Below, one piece after another: positions 32,575-41,054 of a stretch of 64,000 nt of DNA; the stretch's first letter is position 1; every line of letters begins with the position of its first letter. The stretch covers positions 3,286,001-3,350,000 of the forward strand of contig NZ_CP099466.1 of assembly GCF_023921125.1 (NCBI RefSeq), read 5' to 3'. The notes under the pieces are model-generated. The model made no database searches. It saw only the letters and a program-made list of their open reading frames with translations, and was not told the origin of the DNA. The DNA comes from Arthrobacter caoxuetaonis. GTDB lineage: Bacteria; Actinomycetota; Actinomycetes; Actinomycetales; Micrococcaceae. Made by a program: the position numbers and the translations under genes.

Positions 32575-33032
32575 CGTGGCCTTGGGGCTCCATTGCTAGA
32601 CTCAAGATTCTCCAACGATTCAAGGATTAATCGGCGGTGGCATCTTTCTTCACGTTCCTCGAAGCACAGAAGCCTCACCGACTTCGTCTCAGCTACCTCA
32701 AGAAGGACGCTGAGCGCCGCACGAGCGCGTTCCGACTTGAGCATGCGACGGTACTCAGCATGCGCAATGCTGGCGAGGCTGGTATCTGGCTTCCAGAAAC
32801 CGTCTCTGTTGTCCTTAGGGTTCCCAAGTCCCGGCAGATGAAGATACTCGATGCCCGCACCAGTCAGCGCGTCGGTCAACGCCCGCTTCGAGAACCCCTT
32901 CTTTCTGGAAATCGCATTAAGACGGACGTCAATCACGCATTCGACCCGCGCGTCTGAGAGGACGGCAAGGAAGGACTCAATGGTGTGCCCCTCATAACCG
33001 ATACCTCTCACCTGTTCAATCGTGCTAGCCAT
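32571..33032 (-). CDS. DUF488 domain protein
   Basis: A 153-residue protein. It begins with the DUF488 hallmark IGYEGHTIESFLAVL, has VIDVRLNAISRKKGFSK and ends with LLCFEEREERCHRRLILE, the family's Cys-His-Arg signature. The family is widespread, has a small alpha/beta fold and no agreed function; it recurs in genomic islands. The ATG at 33032 has GGAGG directly adjacent, which is unusually tight; other starts upstream lack a better site. Composition is lower in GC than the surrounding operons. It overlaps tail-to-tail with the unknown gene 31732-32574. Confidence 0.8.
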   Translation of the reverse strand: MASTIEQVRGIGYEGHTIESFLAVLSDARVECVIDVRLNAISRKKGFSKRALTDALTGAGIEYLHLPGLGNPKDNRDGFWKPDTSLASIAHAEYRRMLKSERARAALSVLLEVAETKSVRLLCFEEREERCHRRLILESLENLESSNGAPRPR

Positions 33033-33207
33033 CCTCCGATAATGCCATGGCCTCCGCATAGAGATGGGATCTGGCTCAGCTCCAGACATACTGGTCGGGG
33101 GTGCGCATGTTGGCACTCGACGGTAGAGGGCACCTTGCAAAACCCCGGGCACGGTGACCGCCAGTCGTTATCCCACCCCTTGACGTGACCCACCCCACAG
33201 GGCACAC

Positions 33208-33237
33208 TGGATCATATACGATTTCGTACTTGATCCA
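33208..33237. promoter_or_regulatory. 30-bp imperfect palindrome, likely GntR operator of the homoprotocatechuate operon
   Basis: Outer arms TGGATCA (33208-33214) and TGATCCA (33231-33237) match perfectly, as do the inner TACGA and TCGTA; only two short mismatched steps and the centre break the symmetry. It ends 8 bp before the first gene of the operon, overlapping its ribosome-binding region. The GntR (FCD) regulator encoded as the second gene is the obvious candidate ligand-responsive repressor. Confidence 0.65.
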
Positions 33238-33245
33238 GGAGTGAG

Positions 33246-34715
33246 ATGTCCACGAGCAGCACCGCCACACCGGAGATACTGGCACAGGCCGGCAAGGTCA
33301 TCGCCGTCCACATCAACTACCCCAGCCGGGCAGCAGAACGCGGACGCACCCCGGAGATGCCCTCCTACTTCCTGAAGCCCAGCTCCTCCCTCGCCCTCAC
33401 CGGCGGCACGGTGGAGCGCCCGGCCGGCTGCGAGCTGCTCGGCTTCGAAGGCGAGATCGCCCTGATCATCGGCAAGACCGCCCGCCGCGTCTCCGTTGAA
33501 GACGCCTGGAGCTACGTTGGCGGCGTCACCGCCAGCAACGACCTCGGCGTGTACGACCTCCGCTGGGCAGACAAAGGCTCCAACCTCCGCTCCAAGGGCG
33601 GCGACGGCTTCACCCCCGTGGGCCCGGCCATCCTCGACGCCGCCTCCCTGGACCCCGCAGCCCTGCGCGTCCGCACCTGGGTCAACGGCGAACTCGCCCA
33701 GGACGACACCACCGAAGACCTGCTCTTCCCCTTCGCGCAGCTGGTCGCCGACCTCTCCCAGCTGCTCACCCTCGAACCCGGAGATATGATCCTCACCGGC
33801 ACCCCCGCCGGAGCCTCCGTGGCTGTCCCGGGCGACGTCGTCGAAATTGAAGTGGACTCCCCGTCCACAGGACTGACCACCGGGAAGCTGACCACCACCG
33901 TCACGGAAGGCACGACGCCGCTGGCCGCCTTCGGCGCGCAGCCCAAGATCGATGACAAGCAGCGCGAAGAGGCCTGGGGCTCCGCCGAGAAGGCGGGCCT
34001 CACCCCGAAGCAGCCCACGCTCACCCCGGAGCTGAAGGCCAAGCTGGAATCCGTTGCCACCGCCACGCTGAGCTCGCAGATGCGCGCCCGCGGCCTGAAC
34101 AACGTCTCCATCGACGGCCTCACCGGCACCAAGACCGGCCGCAAGGTAGTCGGCACCGCCCGCACCCTGCGCTACGTCCCCAACCGCGAGGACCTCTTCA
34201 AGACCCACGGCGGCGGCTACAACGCGCAGAAGCGCGCCATCGACTCCGTCCGCGAAGGCGAAGTGCTGGTCATGGAAGCCCGCGGCGAAAAAGGCACCGG
34301 CACCCTCGGCGACATCCTCGCCCTGCGTGCCATGCACAACGGCGCCGCAGCCATCATCACCGACGGCGGCGTCCGCGACTACTCCACCGTCGCCAGCTTC
34401 GACCTGCCCGTCTACTGCGCCAACCCGCACCCCGCAGTACTCGGCCGCCGGCACATCCCCTGGGACACGGACATCACCATCGCCTGCGGCGGCTCCACCG
34501 TCCAACCCGGCGACATCATCGTGGCCGACGACGACGGCATCCTGGTCATCCCGCCGGCCATCGCCGAGGAACTGGTGGACGCCTGCATCAAGCAGGAACA
34601 CCAGGAAGAGTTCATCGCCGAAATGGTCAAGGCCGGCCACGGCGTCGACGGCCTCTACCCGATGAACGCGGCGTGGAAGGAAAAGTACGAGGCCTGGGCG
34701 GCGGAACAGGCGTGA
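33246..34715 (+). CDS. Fumarylacetoacetate-hydrolase family / RraA-like fusion protein
   Basis: A 489-residue bifunctional protein. Residues about 1-235 are an FAH domain with the metal-site segment GFEGEIALIIG and the motifs VTASNDLGVYDLR and GDMILTGTPAG. In homoprotocatechuate breakdown this domain (HpaG) isomerises and decarboxylates the ring-cleavage product. Residues about 255-489 are an RraA/HMG-aldolase domain with TDGGVRDYSTV (Arg-Asp of the aldolase site) and VADDDGILVIPP. Such RraA enzymes cleave or decarboxylate hydroxy-oxo acids, so this half could stand in for the missing aldolase HpaI. Start ATG 33246 after CAGGAG. First gene of the operon. Confidence 0.88.
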   Translation: MSTSSTATPEILAQAGKVIAVHINYPSRAAERGRTPEMPSYFLKPSSSLALTGGTVERPAGCELLGFEGEIALIIGKTARRVSVEDAWSYVGGVTASNDLGVYDLRWADKGSNLRSKGGDGFTPVGPAILDAASLDPAALRVRTWVNGELAQDDTTEDLLFPFAQLVADLSQLLTLEPGDMILTGTPAGASVAVPGDVVEIEVDSPSTGLTTGKLTTTVTEGTTPLAAFGAQPKIDDKQREEAWGSAEKAGLTPKQPTLTPELKAKLESVATATLSSQMRARGLNNVSIDGLTGTKTGRKVVGTARTLRYVPNREDLFKTHGGGYNAQKRAIDSVREGEVLVMEARGEKGTGTLGDILALRAMHNGAAAIITDGGVRDYSTVASFDLPVYCANPHPAVLGRRHIPWDTDITIACGGSTVQPGDIIVADDDGILVIPPAIAEELVDACIKQEHQEEFIAEMVKAGHGVDGLYPMNAAWKEKYEAWAAEQA

Positions 34716-35386
34716 ACACCTCGTCCAAAGACGGGACAGTCAGCAAGGCCGAACAGGCCTACCAGACCGTCCAGTCGAAGATCGCCTCCGGTGAATACGG
34801 GCCCGGGTACCGCCTGGTGCTCGGCCGGATCGCCGCTGACCTGGGCTGCTCCGCCGTCCCGGTCCGGGAGGCGATCCGCCGGCTGGAAGCCGAAGGACTG
34901 GTCCGGTTCGAGCGGAACGTCGGCGCCACCGTCACCGGCATCGACCCCACCGAGTACCTCTACACCATGCAGACCCTGAGCCTGGTGGAAGGGTACGCGA
35001 CGGCGCTCTCCGCACCGCTCGTCACTGCTGAGGACCTGGCGAATGCCAAGGCCATCAACGCAGAAATGCGCGACTGCCTGGAGCACTTTGACCCGGTCCG
35101 CTTCACCGCCCTGAACCGGGACTTTCACTCCGCCCTGTTCACCAACTGCCCCAATCCGCACATCCTGGACCTGGTCCACCGCGGCTGGAACCGGCTGGGC
35201 GCCCTGCGCTCCTCCACCTTCAGCTACGTTCCCGGCCGGGCCCAGGACTCCGTCGCCGAGCACGAGCACCTGCTCGAACTGATCGAGGCAAAGGCCGACG
35301 CCGGCACGGTCGAGGCCGCGGCCCGCGCCCACCGGATCGCCACCCTCGACGCGTACCTGAAGCACACCCCCAGCACCACCAGCTAA
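34712..35386 (+). CDS. GntR family regulator, FCD subfamily
   Basis: A 224-residue regulator. The winged helix is about residues 8-75 (GPGYRLVLGRIAADLGCSAV PVREAIRRLEAEGL), followed by the helical FCD domain with FTALNRDFHSALF and SVAEHEHLLELIEA, where Asp and His residues bind a metal and the effector. The GTG start overlaps the stop of the fusion gene (GTGA), so it is expressed with the catabolic genes. The palindrome at 33208-33237 is its probable binding site, giving feedback control by a pathway intermediate. Confidence 0.88.
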   Translation: MNTSSKDGTVSKAEQAYQTVQSKIASGEYGPGYRLVLGRIAADLGCSAVPVREAIRRLEAEGLVRFERNVGATVTGIDPTEYLYTMQTLSLVEGYATALSAPLVTAEDLANAKAINAEMRDCLEHFDPVRFTALNRDFHSALFTNCPNPHILDLVHRGWNRLGALRSSTFSYVPGRAQDSVAEHEHLLELIEAKADAGTVEAAARAHRIATLDAYLKHTPSTTS

Positions 35387-35428
35387 CCCCCAACCCCCTC
35401 AATGTCCGCAGCATCAAAGGAGAAGCCC

Positions 35429-36928
35429 ATGGCTGAGCACAACATTCCGGAAAACCTGCCCACGCACCTCCAGCACTTCATCAACGGTGAATTCGTGGAT
35501 TCCGCCAACGGCGCCACGTTCGACGTGCTGGAACCGGTAACGAACGAAAACTACGCCACTGTCGCTTCAGCGCAGCCGGAAGACGTCGACCGCGCGGTTG
35601 CAGCCGCCAAGGACGCCTTCCAGAACGGCCCGTGGCCGACCATGCTGCCGCGGGAACGGTCCCGTGTGCTGCACAAGATCGCCGACATCGTCGAATCGCG
35701 TGATGAAGAGCTCGCCCTCCTCGAGAGCTACGACTCCGGCCTGCCCATCACCCAGGCCAAGGGCCAGGCGCGCCGTGCAGCCGAGAACTTCCGCTTCTTC
35801 GCGGACCTCATCGTTTCCCAGGAAGACAACGCGTTCAAGGTTCCCGGACGCCAGATCAACTACGTGAACCGCAAGCCGATCGGCGTCGCCGGCCTGATCA
35901 CCCCCTGGAACGTTCCGTTCATGCAGGAATCCTGGAAGCTCGCGCCGGCCATCGCGACCGGCAACACCGTCGTCATGAAGCCGGCCAGCTACACCCCGCT
36001 CTCGGCTGTGCTGTGGCCGGAGATCTTCCGTGAGGCAGGCCTGCCCGACGGCGTCTTCAACCTGATCTTCGGGTCCGGCAGCGTTGCCGGCGACTACCTC
36101 GTGAAGCACCCCGATGTGCCGATCATTTCCTTCACCGGCGACAGCTCCACCGGCGCCACCATCTCGACCGCAGCTGCCCCGCAGTTCAAGAGCCTCTCGC
36201 TCGAGCTCGGCGGCAAGAGCCCCGCCGTCGTCTTCGCCGACGCCGACATCGAGGCCGCCCTCGATGCCACCGTCTTCGGAGTGTTCAGCCTCAACGGCGA
36301 ACGCTGCACCGCCGGCAGCCGCGTGCTCGTGCAGCGCGAGATCTACGACGACTTCGTGGCCCGCTTCGCCGAGCGCGCGAAGAACATCCGGGTGGGGCTC
36401 CCGAGCGACCCCGCCACCGAGGTTGGCTCACTCGTACACCCGAACCACTTCGACAAGGTCATGAGCTACATCGAGATCGGCAAGGGTGAAGGCCGCCTGC
36501 TAGCCGGCGGCGGCCGGGCCGAGGGCTTCCCCACCGGCAACTACGTGGCCCCGACCGTCTTCGCCGATGTGAAGCCCGACGCGCGGATCTTCCAGGAGGA
36601 AATCTTCGGCCCCGTCGTCGCGATCACCCCCTTCGACACCGACGAAGAGGCGCTTCAGCTCGCAAACGACACCAAGTATGGGCTCGCCGCCTACGTCTGG
36701 ACCTCGAACCTGAAGCGCGCACACAACTTCGCACACGCCATCGAGTCGGGCATGGTGTGGCTGAACTCCAACAACGTCCGTGACCTGCGCACCCCGTTCG
36801 GCGGCGTCAAGGCCTCAGGCCTCGGACGCGAGGGCGGCTACCGCTCTGTTGATTTCTACACCACCCAGCAGTCGATCCAGATCACCCTCAACGAAGCCCA
36901 CTCGCCCCGCTTCGGCACCGGCAAATAA
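35429..36928 (+). CDS. hpaE: 5-carboxymethyl-2-hydroxymuconate semialdehyde dehydrogenase
   Basis: A 499-residue NAD-dependent aldehyde dehydrogenase. The catalytic Cys is in FSLNGERCTAGSR, the general-base Glu in SLELGGKSP, and cofactor binding in FTGDSSTGATI. It oxidises the semialdehyde formed when homoprotocatechuate is cleaved. The assignment to HpaE rests on the neighbouring HpaD and FAH genes as well as on the sequence. The ATG at 35429 follows AAAGGAG; an upstream ATG at 35402 has no site. A 12-bp hairpin separates it from hpaD. Confidence 0.88.
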   Translation: MAEHNIPENLPTHLQHFINGEFVDSANGATFDVLEPVTNENYATVASAQPEDVDRAVAAAKDAFQNGPWPTMLPRERSRVLHKIADIVESRDEELALLESYDSGLPITQAKGQARRAAENFRFFADLIVSQEDNAFKVPGRQINYVNRKPIGVAGLITPWNVPFMQESWKLAPAIATGNTVVMKPASYTPLSAVLWPEIFREAGLPDGVFNLIFGSGSVAGDYLVKHPDVPIISFTGDSSTGATISTAAAPQFKSLSLELGGKSPAVVFADADIEAALDATVFGVFSLNGERCTAGSRVLVQREIYDDFVARFAERAKNIRVGLPSDPATEVGSLVHPNHFDKVMSYIEIGKGEGRLLAGGGRAEGFPTGNYVAPTVFADVKPDARIFQEEIFGPVVAITPFDTDEEALQLANDTKYGLAAYVWTSNLKRAHNFAHAIESGMVWLNSNNVRDLRTPFGGVKASGLGREGGYRSVDFYTTQQSIQITLNEAHSPRFGTGK

Positions 36929-36945
36929 GCAACAGCACCCAAAGC

Positions 36946-36981
36946 CTGACGGCGCAGCGCGCCCACGCCCTGCGCCGTCAG
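36946..36981 (+). promoter_or_regulatory. Intra-operon hairpin between hpaE and hpaD
   Basis: CTGACGGCGCAG (36946-36957) pairs perfectly with CTGCGCCGTCAG (36970-36981) around a 12-nt loop, in the 89-bp gap. No T-tract follows. It could attenuate, or protect the upstream mRNA from 3' decay and so set the ratio of HpaE to HpaD. Confidence 0.55.
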
Positions 36982-37017
36982 ACCTCCACCCCCCCCTTTC
37001 AACGAAGAGAGAACCCC

Positions 37018-38088
37018 ATGAACGCCAACCCCATTCCCAAGCCGTCCATCAACCCGCCGGACATCGTCCGCTGCGCCTACATGGAACTGGTGGTCACAGA
37101 CCTGGCCAAGTCCCGCGAGTTCTACGTGGACGTCCTCGGCCTGCACGTGACCGAAGAGGACGAGAACGCCATCTACCTGCGCTCCCTCGAGGAGTTCATC
37201 CACCACAACCTGGTGCTGCGCAAGGGACCGGTCGCCGCCGTCGCATCCTTCGCCTACCGCGTGCGCACCCCGGAAGACGTGGATGTTGCCGAGGCCTACT
37301 ACAAGGAAATGGGCTGCCGCACCGAACGCCGGGCGAACGGCTTCACCAAGGGCGTGGGCGACTCCGTCCGCGTGGAGGACCCGCTGGGCTTCCCGTACGA
37401 GTTCTTCTACCACGTTGACCACGTGGAGCGCCTGACCCAGCGCTACGACCTCTACTCGGCCGGCGAGCTGGTGCGCCTGGACCACTTCAACCAGGTCACC
37501 CCGGACGTTCCCCGCGGCCGCGCCTACCTGGAGAACCTGGGCTTCCGCGTCTCCGAGGACATCAAGGATTCCGACGGCGTCACCTACGCCGCGTGGATGC
37601 ACCGCAAGGACACCGTGCATGACACCGCCCTGACCGGCGGCGACGGTCCCCGCATGCACCACGTTGCGTTCGCCACGCACGAGAAGCACAACATCATCCA
37701 GATCTGCGACAAGATGGGCGCCCTGCGCATCTCCGACCGGATCGAGCGCGGCCCCGGACGCCACGGCGTCTCCAACGCGTTCTACCTCTACATCCTGGAT
37801 CCGGATGACCACCGCATCGAGATCTACACCCAGGACTACTACACCGGCGACCCGGACAACCCCACCATCACCTGGGACGTCCACGACAACCAGCGCCGCG
37901 ACTGGTGGGGCAACCCCGTGGTTCCGTCCTGGTACACCGAGGCCTCCCTGGTCCTGGACCTGGACGGCAACCCGCAGGAAGTCATTGCCCGCACCGACTC
38001 CTCCGAAATGGAAGTGACCATCGGCGCTGACGGCTTCTCCTACACCCGCGGCGACGCGACCGACTTCAAGGTCGGTTCGCAGCTGTAG
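37018..38088 (+). CDS. hpaD: 3,4-dihydroxyphenylacetate (homoprotocatechuate) 2,3-dioxygenase
   Basis: A 356-residue extradiol dioxygenase of the vicinal-oxygen-chelate fold. The metal ligands are readable by comparison with the Brevibacterium fuscum enzyme (His155, His214, Glu267): His156 in RLDHFNQV, His215 in MHHVAFATH and Glu268 in HRIEIYTQDYY. The length and C-terminal lid (NQRRDWWGNPV) match HPCD and Arthrobacter MndD, which use Fe(II) and Mn(II) respectively; the metal cannot be told from sequence. It opens the ring between C2 and C3. ATG 37018 follows GAAGAGAG. Last gene of the operon before a terminator. Confidence 0.93.
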   Translation: MNANPIPKPSINPPDIVRCAYMELVVTDLAKSREFYVDVLGLHVTEEDENAIYLRSLEEFIHHNLVLRKGPVAAVASFAYRVRTPEDVDVAEAYYKEMGCRTERRANGFTKGVGDSVRVEDPLGFPYEFFYHVDHVERLTQRYDLYSAGELVRLDHFNQVTPDVPRGRAYLENLGFRVSEDIKDSDGVTYAAWMHRKDTVHDTALTGGDGPRMHHVAFATHEKHNIIQICDKMGALRISDRIERGPGRHGVSNAFYLYILDPDDHRIEIYTQDYYTGDPDNPTITWDVHDNQRRDWWGNPVVPSWYTEASLVLDLDGNPQEVIARTDSSEMEVTIGADGFSYTRGDATDFKVGSQL

Positions 38089-38120
38089 TTCCGCGCGGAC
38101 AAACAGCAGGCGTACGACGG

Positions 38121-38155
38121 CGGGAGGGACGGCTTTGGCTGTCCCTCCCGTTTTC
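38121..38155 (+). terminator. Rho-independent terminator after hpaD
   Basis: CGGGAGGGAC (38121-38130) and GTCCCTCCCG (38141-38150) form a perfect 10-bp stem with a 10-nt loop, directly followed by TTTTCGTT. Confidence 0.85.
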
Positions 38156-38169
38156 GTTGGGGCCGGGTA

Positions 38170-39123
38170 TCAGGATCCGGGTGTGGCCGCGGTGACCGCT
38201 TCGATGACCCGCTGGAAGTTCGGGCTGACCCGGACCACCAGCGTGCCGTCGTCCTTCCGGTGCGTGAGCTGTTCGTAGCCGCTGCCGTTCGACCAGTACA
38301 CGTGCGGACTCACCGGACCGGGAACGCTGCTGTAAGCCTCGATTCCGAAACCGGCCATCCCCTGCACGGCTCCAACGATTGATGCGTCCTCAATGATGTG
38401 CCAGGCAACCTGGTGCCGGTTGGGAACGCAGAGCAGCCAGCCGAGGTCCTCATGCACGCGCTTGCCGGTGACCTGCGTTGCCAGTCCGGGGAGCAGCACT
38501 GCCCTGCTGCCCGTGTAGAAGGAGTTGCCGGACAGGCAGCTGAAGGTTGCGCCATGCGCCGGGATGGTTTGAAGCCGCTCAACATCCAGGCCCTGCAGGT
38601 TGGCGATTCCCTGGTTCCTCAGGGCCTCCCACCCGCCGAAGTGCTGGGCCTTCTGGTGGTCGAACATGGCGACGGACTCGGGAAGGTCCAGGGCCAGCAG
38701 CTCGACGATTCCCGGAGCGAATTCTCGGTGGGGATACCCCTCCAGGCTGGGAAACGCCGATTCGTCATAGAGCCGGGTAAAAGTCTGCTTGGCGGCGTCT
38801 TCGGGTGAGAGGGCGGCGAAAGGATCCTGGTCGAACCCTGCCAGCACGTTCTTCAGGTGGCCGGTGATCGCCGGCCTCCAGTCTGCCCGCGGCAACCCGC
38901 TGCAGAGCGCGGCGATATTCCAGAACCCGTACTTCCGCCCCTCACTGTCAACCGCATGATCCGGATGCATCTGGACTTCGAAGCCCATCTCGGCGAAGAC
39001 CTCACGGGTCAGGGCGCGGAAGTCGTTGGCTTCTGAGGCTGAAAACACCGTCAGGTACGGGTCGGGTCCCTCTTCCTGTGCCGGTTCCTTCCCTGATGAG
39101 CGCTTCTTTCCGAAAATCCCCAT
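38170..39123 (-). CDS. Hypothetical cytosolic protein
   Basis: A 317-residue protein I do not recognise. The start MGIFGKKR at 39123 follows AGGGGAGC and is a typical soluble-protein opening. No signal peptide or membrane helix is visible. Distinct blocks are DFRALTREVFAEMGFEVQMHPDH, then GRKYGFWNIAALCSGLPRADW, and a C-terminal DGTLVVRVSPNFQRVIEA. It is convergent with hpaD and stands alone. The longer upstream frame is unlikely coding. Function unknown. Confidence 0.7.
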   Translation of the reverse strand: MGIFGKKRSSGKEPAQEEGPDPYLTVFSASEANDFRALTREVFAEMGFEVQMHPDHAVDSEGRKYGFWNIAALCSGLPRADWRPAITGHLKNVLAGFDQDPFAALSPEDAAKQTFTRLYDESAFPSLEGYPHREFAPGIVELLALDLPESVAMFDHQKAQHFGGWEALRNQGIANLQGLDVERLQTIPAHGATFSCLSGNSFYTGSRAVLLPGLATQVTGKRVHEDLGWLLCVPNRHQVAWHIIEDASIVGAVQGMAGFGIEAYSSVPGPVSPHVYWSNGSGYEQLTHRKDDGTLVVRVSPNFQRVIEAVTAATPGS

Positions 39124-39330
39124 TCGAGCTCCCCTTTGCTGAGACGGACGATTGTCCGATCCTGCCGCACCGCCCCGGATTCGTCCCGGCCGACCCGCCC
39201 ACCAATGCGGGTTTCCTCCCCGATCCGCTCCGGTTTGTGGCTTTCGCTGGGAAACGCGGTGCACATACCCTCCTCCGGTCGGCCAGCGGTCAGGGCAGCG
39301 CCGGGACGCCACCTTGGTCCGCTTCGGGCG

Positions 39331-39861
39331 TCAGCTATTGGAGTCCTCCAGCGGTGTCCGAACCAGGAGCGGTGAGAGGACCTCCCCCGCGGGGTAGGTG
39401 TCGTCAAACAGTGCCGTTGCCTCGGGGTGCAGCCGCGTCTCTGCCAGCAGCGTGCGGACCGTACCGTCCCCTCCGTCGTCGTCCGTTCCGGCAACGGCAG
39501 GCAACCAGCTCAAATCCGCGAAAGAGATCCGCTGCCACACCCCGTCCTTCCAGGTTTCGGCGGTCAGGACGGGCTGCCCGGATACTTCATCGACCCGCGG
39601 ATCGGCCAGACAGACGTCCAGCATCCCGCCGTGCGCCCGGAGCCGGACGCCGCCGCGGAACTGCAGGGCAGCCGGCGGGGCACCCGGATCCGGCGAGAAA
39701 TAGAAGCTGCCGTCAGGCAACTGGCCGGTCCCGGGGGAAAGTTCGACAGTGCCGTCCGGGCAGCCGGCGACGTACGCCAGGAAACTGTCCTTGAGCCCCC
39801 AGACGAGTCCGGTGTTTCGGCGGGTCAAGGTTTCGGTAGCGGTCAACGTTCCTCCGTTCAT
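39331..39861 (-). CDS. HtaA-domain (haem-binding) protein without signal peptide
   Basis: A 176-residue single HtaA domain. The conserved opening LVWGLKDSFLAYVAG contains the Tyr that ligates haem in corynebacterial HtaA. RLRAHGGMLDVCLADPRV holds the paired His, and TYPAGEVLSPLLV near the C-terminus matches the last conserved block. Known HtaA proteins are exported or surface-anchored; this one has no signal peptide or membrane anchor, so it is predicted cytosolic. It is the last gene of a six-gene operon and its ATG overlaps the second P450 stop (ATGA). A role in haem supply to, or electron exchange with, the P450s is speculative. Confidence 0.75.
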   Translation of the reverse strand: MNGGTLTATETLTRRNTGLVWGLKDSFLAYVAGCPDGTVELSPGTGQLPDGSFYFSPDPGAPPAALQFRGGVRLRAHGGMLDVCLADPRVDEVSGQPVLTAETWKDGVWQRISFADLSWLPAVAGTDDDGGDGTVRTLLAETRLHPEATALFDDTYPAGEVLSPLLVRTPLEDSNS

Positions 39862-41054
39862 CGGTGCACCCGGATCCGGACGGACTGGTAGCCGAGTTCG
39901 GGCATGCGGGTCGGCTCCGGCGTGCCCAGGAGCTCCAGGCGTTCAGCCCGGTGGACCAGGACCTGCAGGGCGGCACCGATGATGCCGCGGGCCAGATGCT
40001 GGCCAACACACTGGTGCCGTCCCCGGCCGAAACCCAGGTGGCCGTCCACGTTCTCCCGGAAGGCGTCGAACCGGTCCGGGTCCGGGAACCGAGCCGGATC
40101 CCGGTTCGCCGCAGCGTAGACAAGAGTGACCGGTTCGCCGGGCTGCAGCGTTTCACCCGCCACGACAACCGGCTCGCTGACCGTGCGAGCGAAGCCGCGG
40201 TAGGGCGTGTACAGGCGCAGGAACTCCTCCAGCGCCCGCTCCAGCGGCACGTCCCCTGAGCGCATCGCGGCATGCAGCTGCGGATCCAGTGCCAGATGCC
40301 GGGCGATCCCGCCGATCAGCAGCGGCGGGGCAACCATCCCCACCACCAGGGACTGCCGCAGCGCGCCGATGATGTGTTCCTCGTCCAGTTCCCGGCCGTC
40401 CACCCGCTCGGAAAGCAGGGACGACGCCGGGTCCTGGCGCGGGTCCCGCGGGTTACGGCGGCGGTCTGCCACCAGCCAGCGGGCGACGTCGTACATTTCC
40501 TCGCTGTGGCGGGTGACGGCGGCACCGTCCTGCCGCCGCCACGCGTCTACCCACGCCGTTGCGGTCTGCGCCAGCCACGTGATGCGCTCATCCTCGAGGT
40601 TGAGCCAGAGCGCCTCCGCGTAGGCGGGAAGCAGCGTACCGAAGGTGCGGGAAATATCGTCGTCGGACCCGTCCGCGAAATCCTCGAAAAGCGCATGTGC
40701 CCGCTCCCCGATCCGCTCCGAGAGCGCCGCCACGCGTCCCGGAGAGAGGGTTCGGCTGAGGGCCCGCCGGAACGGCGTGTGCCGAGGGGCATCGAAGTTC
40801 AGCGGCGGCCTCCGGATACCTCGGGGATCACTGGGAACCACCGCCTTGACGGAGGAGATGAAGGTTTCCGAATCGGCAGCAGCCGCCTGCACGTCCTCGA
40901 ACCGGGTCAGCGCCCAGTACCCGCCCAGGTCCCGGGTGTAGGCCGCGGGACGCTCCCGGCGCATCCGGGCATAGGCGGCAAACGCCTCCTGGGGGTCGTC
41001 GCTGGGCAGGGAGAAACTGCCGGCCAGGCGGCCGCTGCCGATCGGATCCATCAC
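39858..41054 (-). CDS. Cytochrome P450 (2 of 2) lacking the acid-alcohol pair
   Basis: A 398-residue soluble bacterial P450. The haem-thiolate loop is LGFGRGRHQCVG with Cys349, the ExxR motif is EEFLR at 277-280, and NFDAPRHTPFRRAL is the C-helix. The I-helix, normally AGxE/D-T, reads GMVAPP at 239-244: the acidic residue is Val and the Thr is Ala. Normal O2 activation depends on these residues. The start is a GTG (41054) or the next ATG (41051) overlapping the stop of P450 1. It is co-transcribed with an ABC importer, another P450 and an HtaA protein. No ferredoxin or reductase is nearby. Confidence 0.9.
   Translation of the reverse strand: MMDPIGSGRLAGSFSLPSDDPQEAFAAYARMRRERPAAYTRDLGGYWALTRFEDVQAAAADSETFISSVKAVVPSDPRGIRRPPLNFDAPRHTPFRRALSRTLSPGRVAALSERIGERAHALFEDFADGSDDDISRTFGTLLPAYAEALWLNLEDERITWLAQTATAWVDAWRRQDGAAVTRHSEEMYDVARWLVADRRRNPRDPRQDPASSLLSERVDGRELDEEHIIGALRQSLVVGMVAPPLLIGGIARHLALDPQLHAAMRSGDVPLERALEEFLRLYTPYRGFARTVSEPVVVAGETLQPGEPVTLVYAAANRDPARFPDPDRFDAFRENVDGHLGFGRGRHQCVGQHLARGIIGAALQVLVHRAERLELLGTPEPTRMPELGYQSVRIRVHR

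Noticed and set aside
33168..34640. Open frame of 490 codons on the minus strand opposite the FAH-RraA fusion
   Set aside because: Gly/Asp/Ala-rich shadow of the real gene; no family motif.
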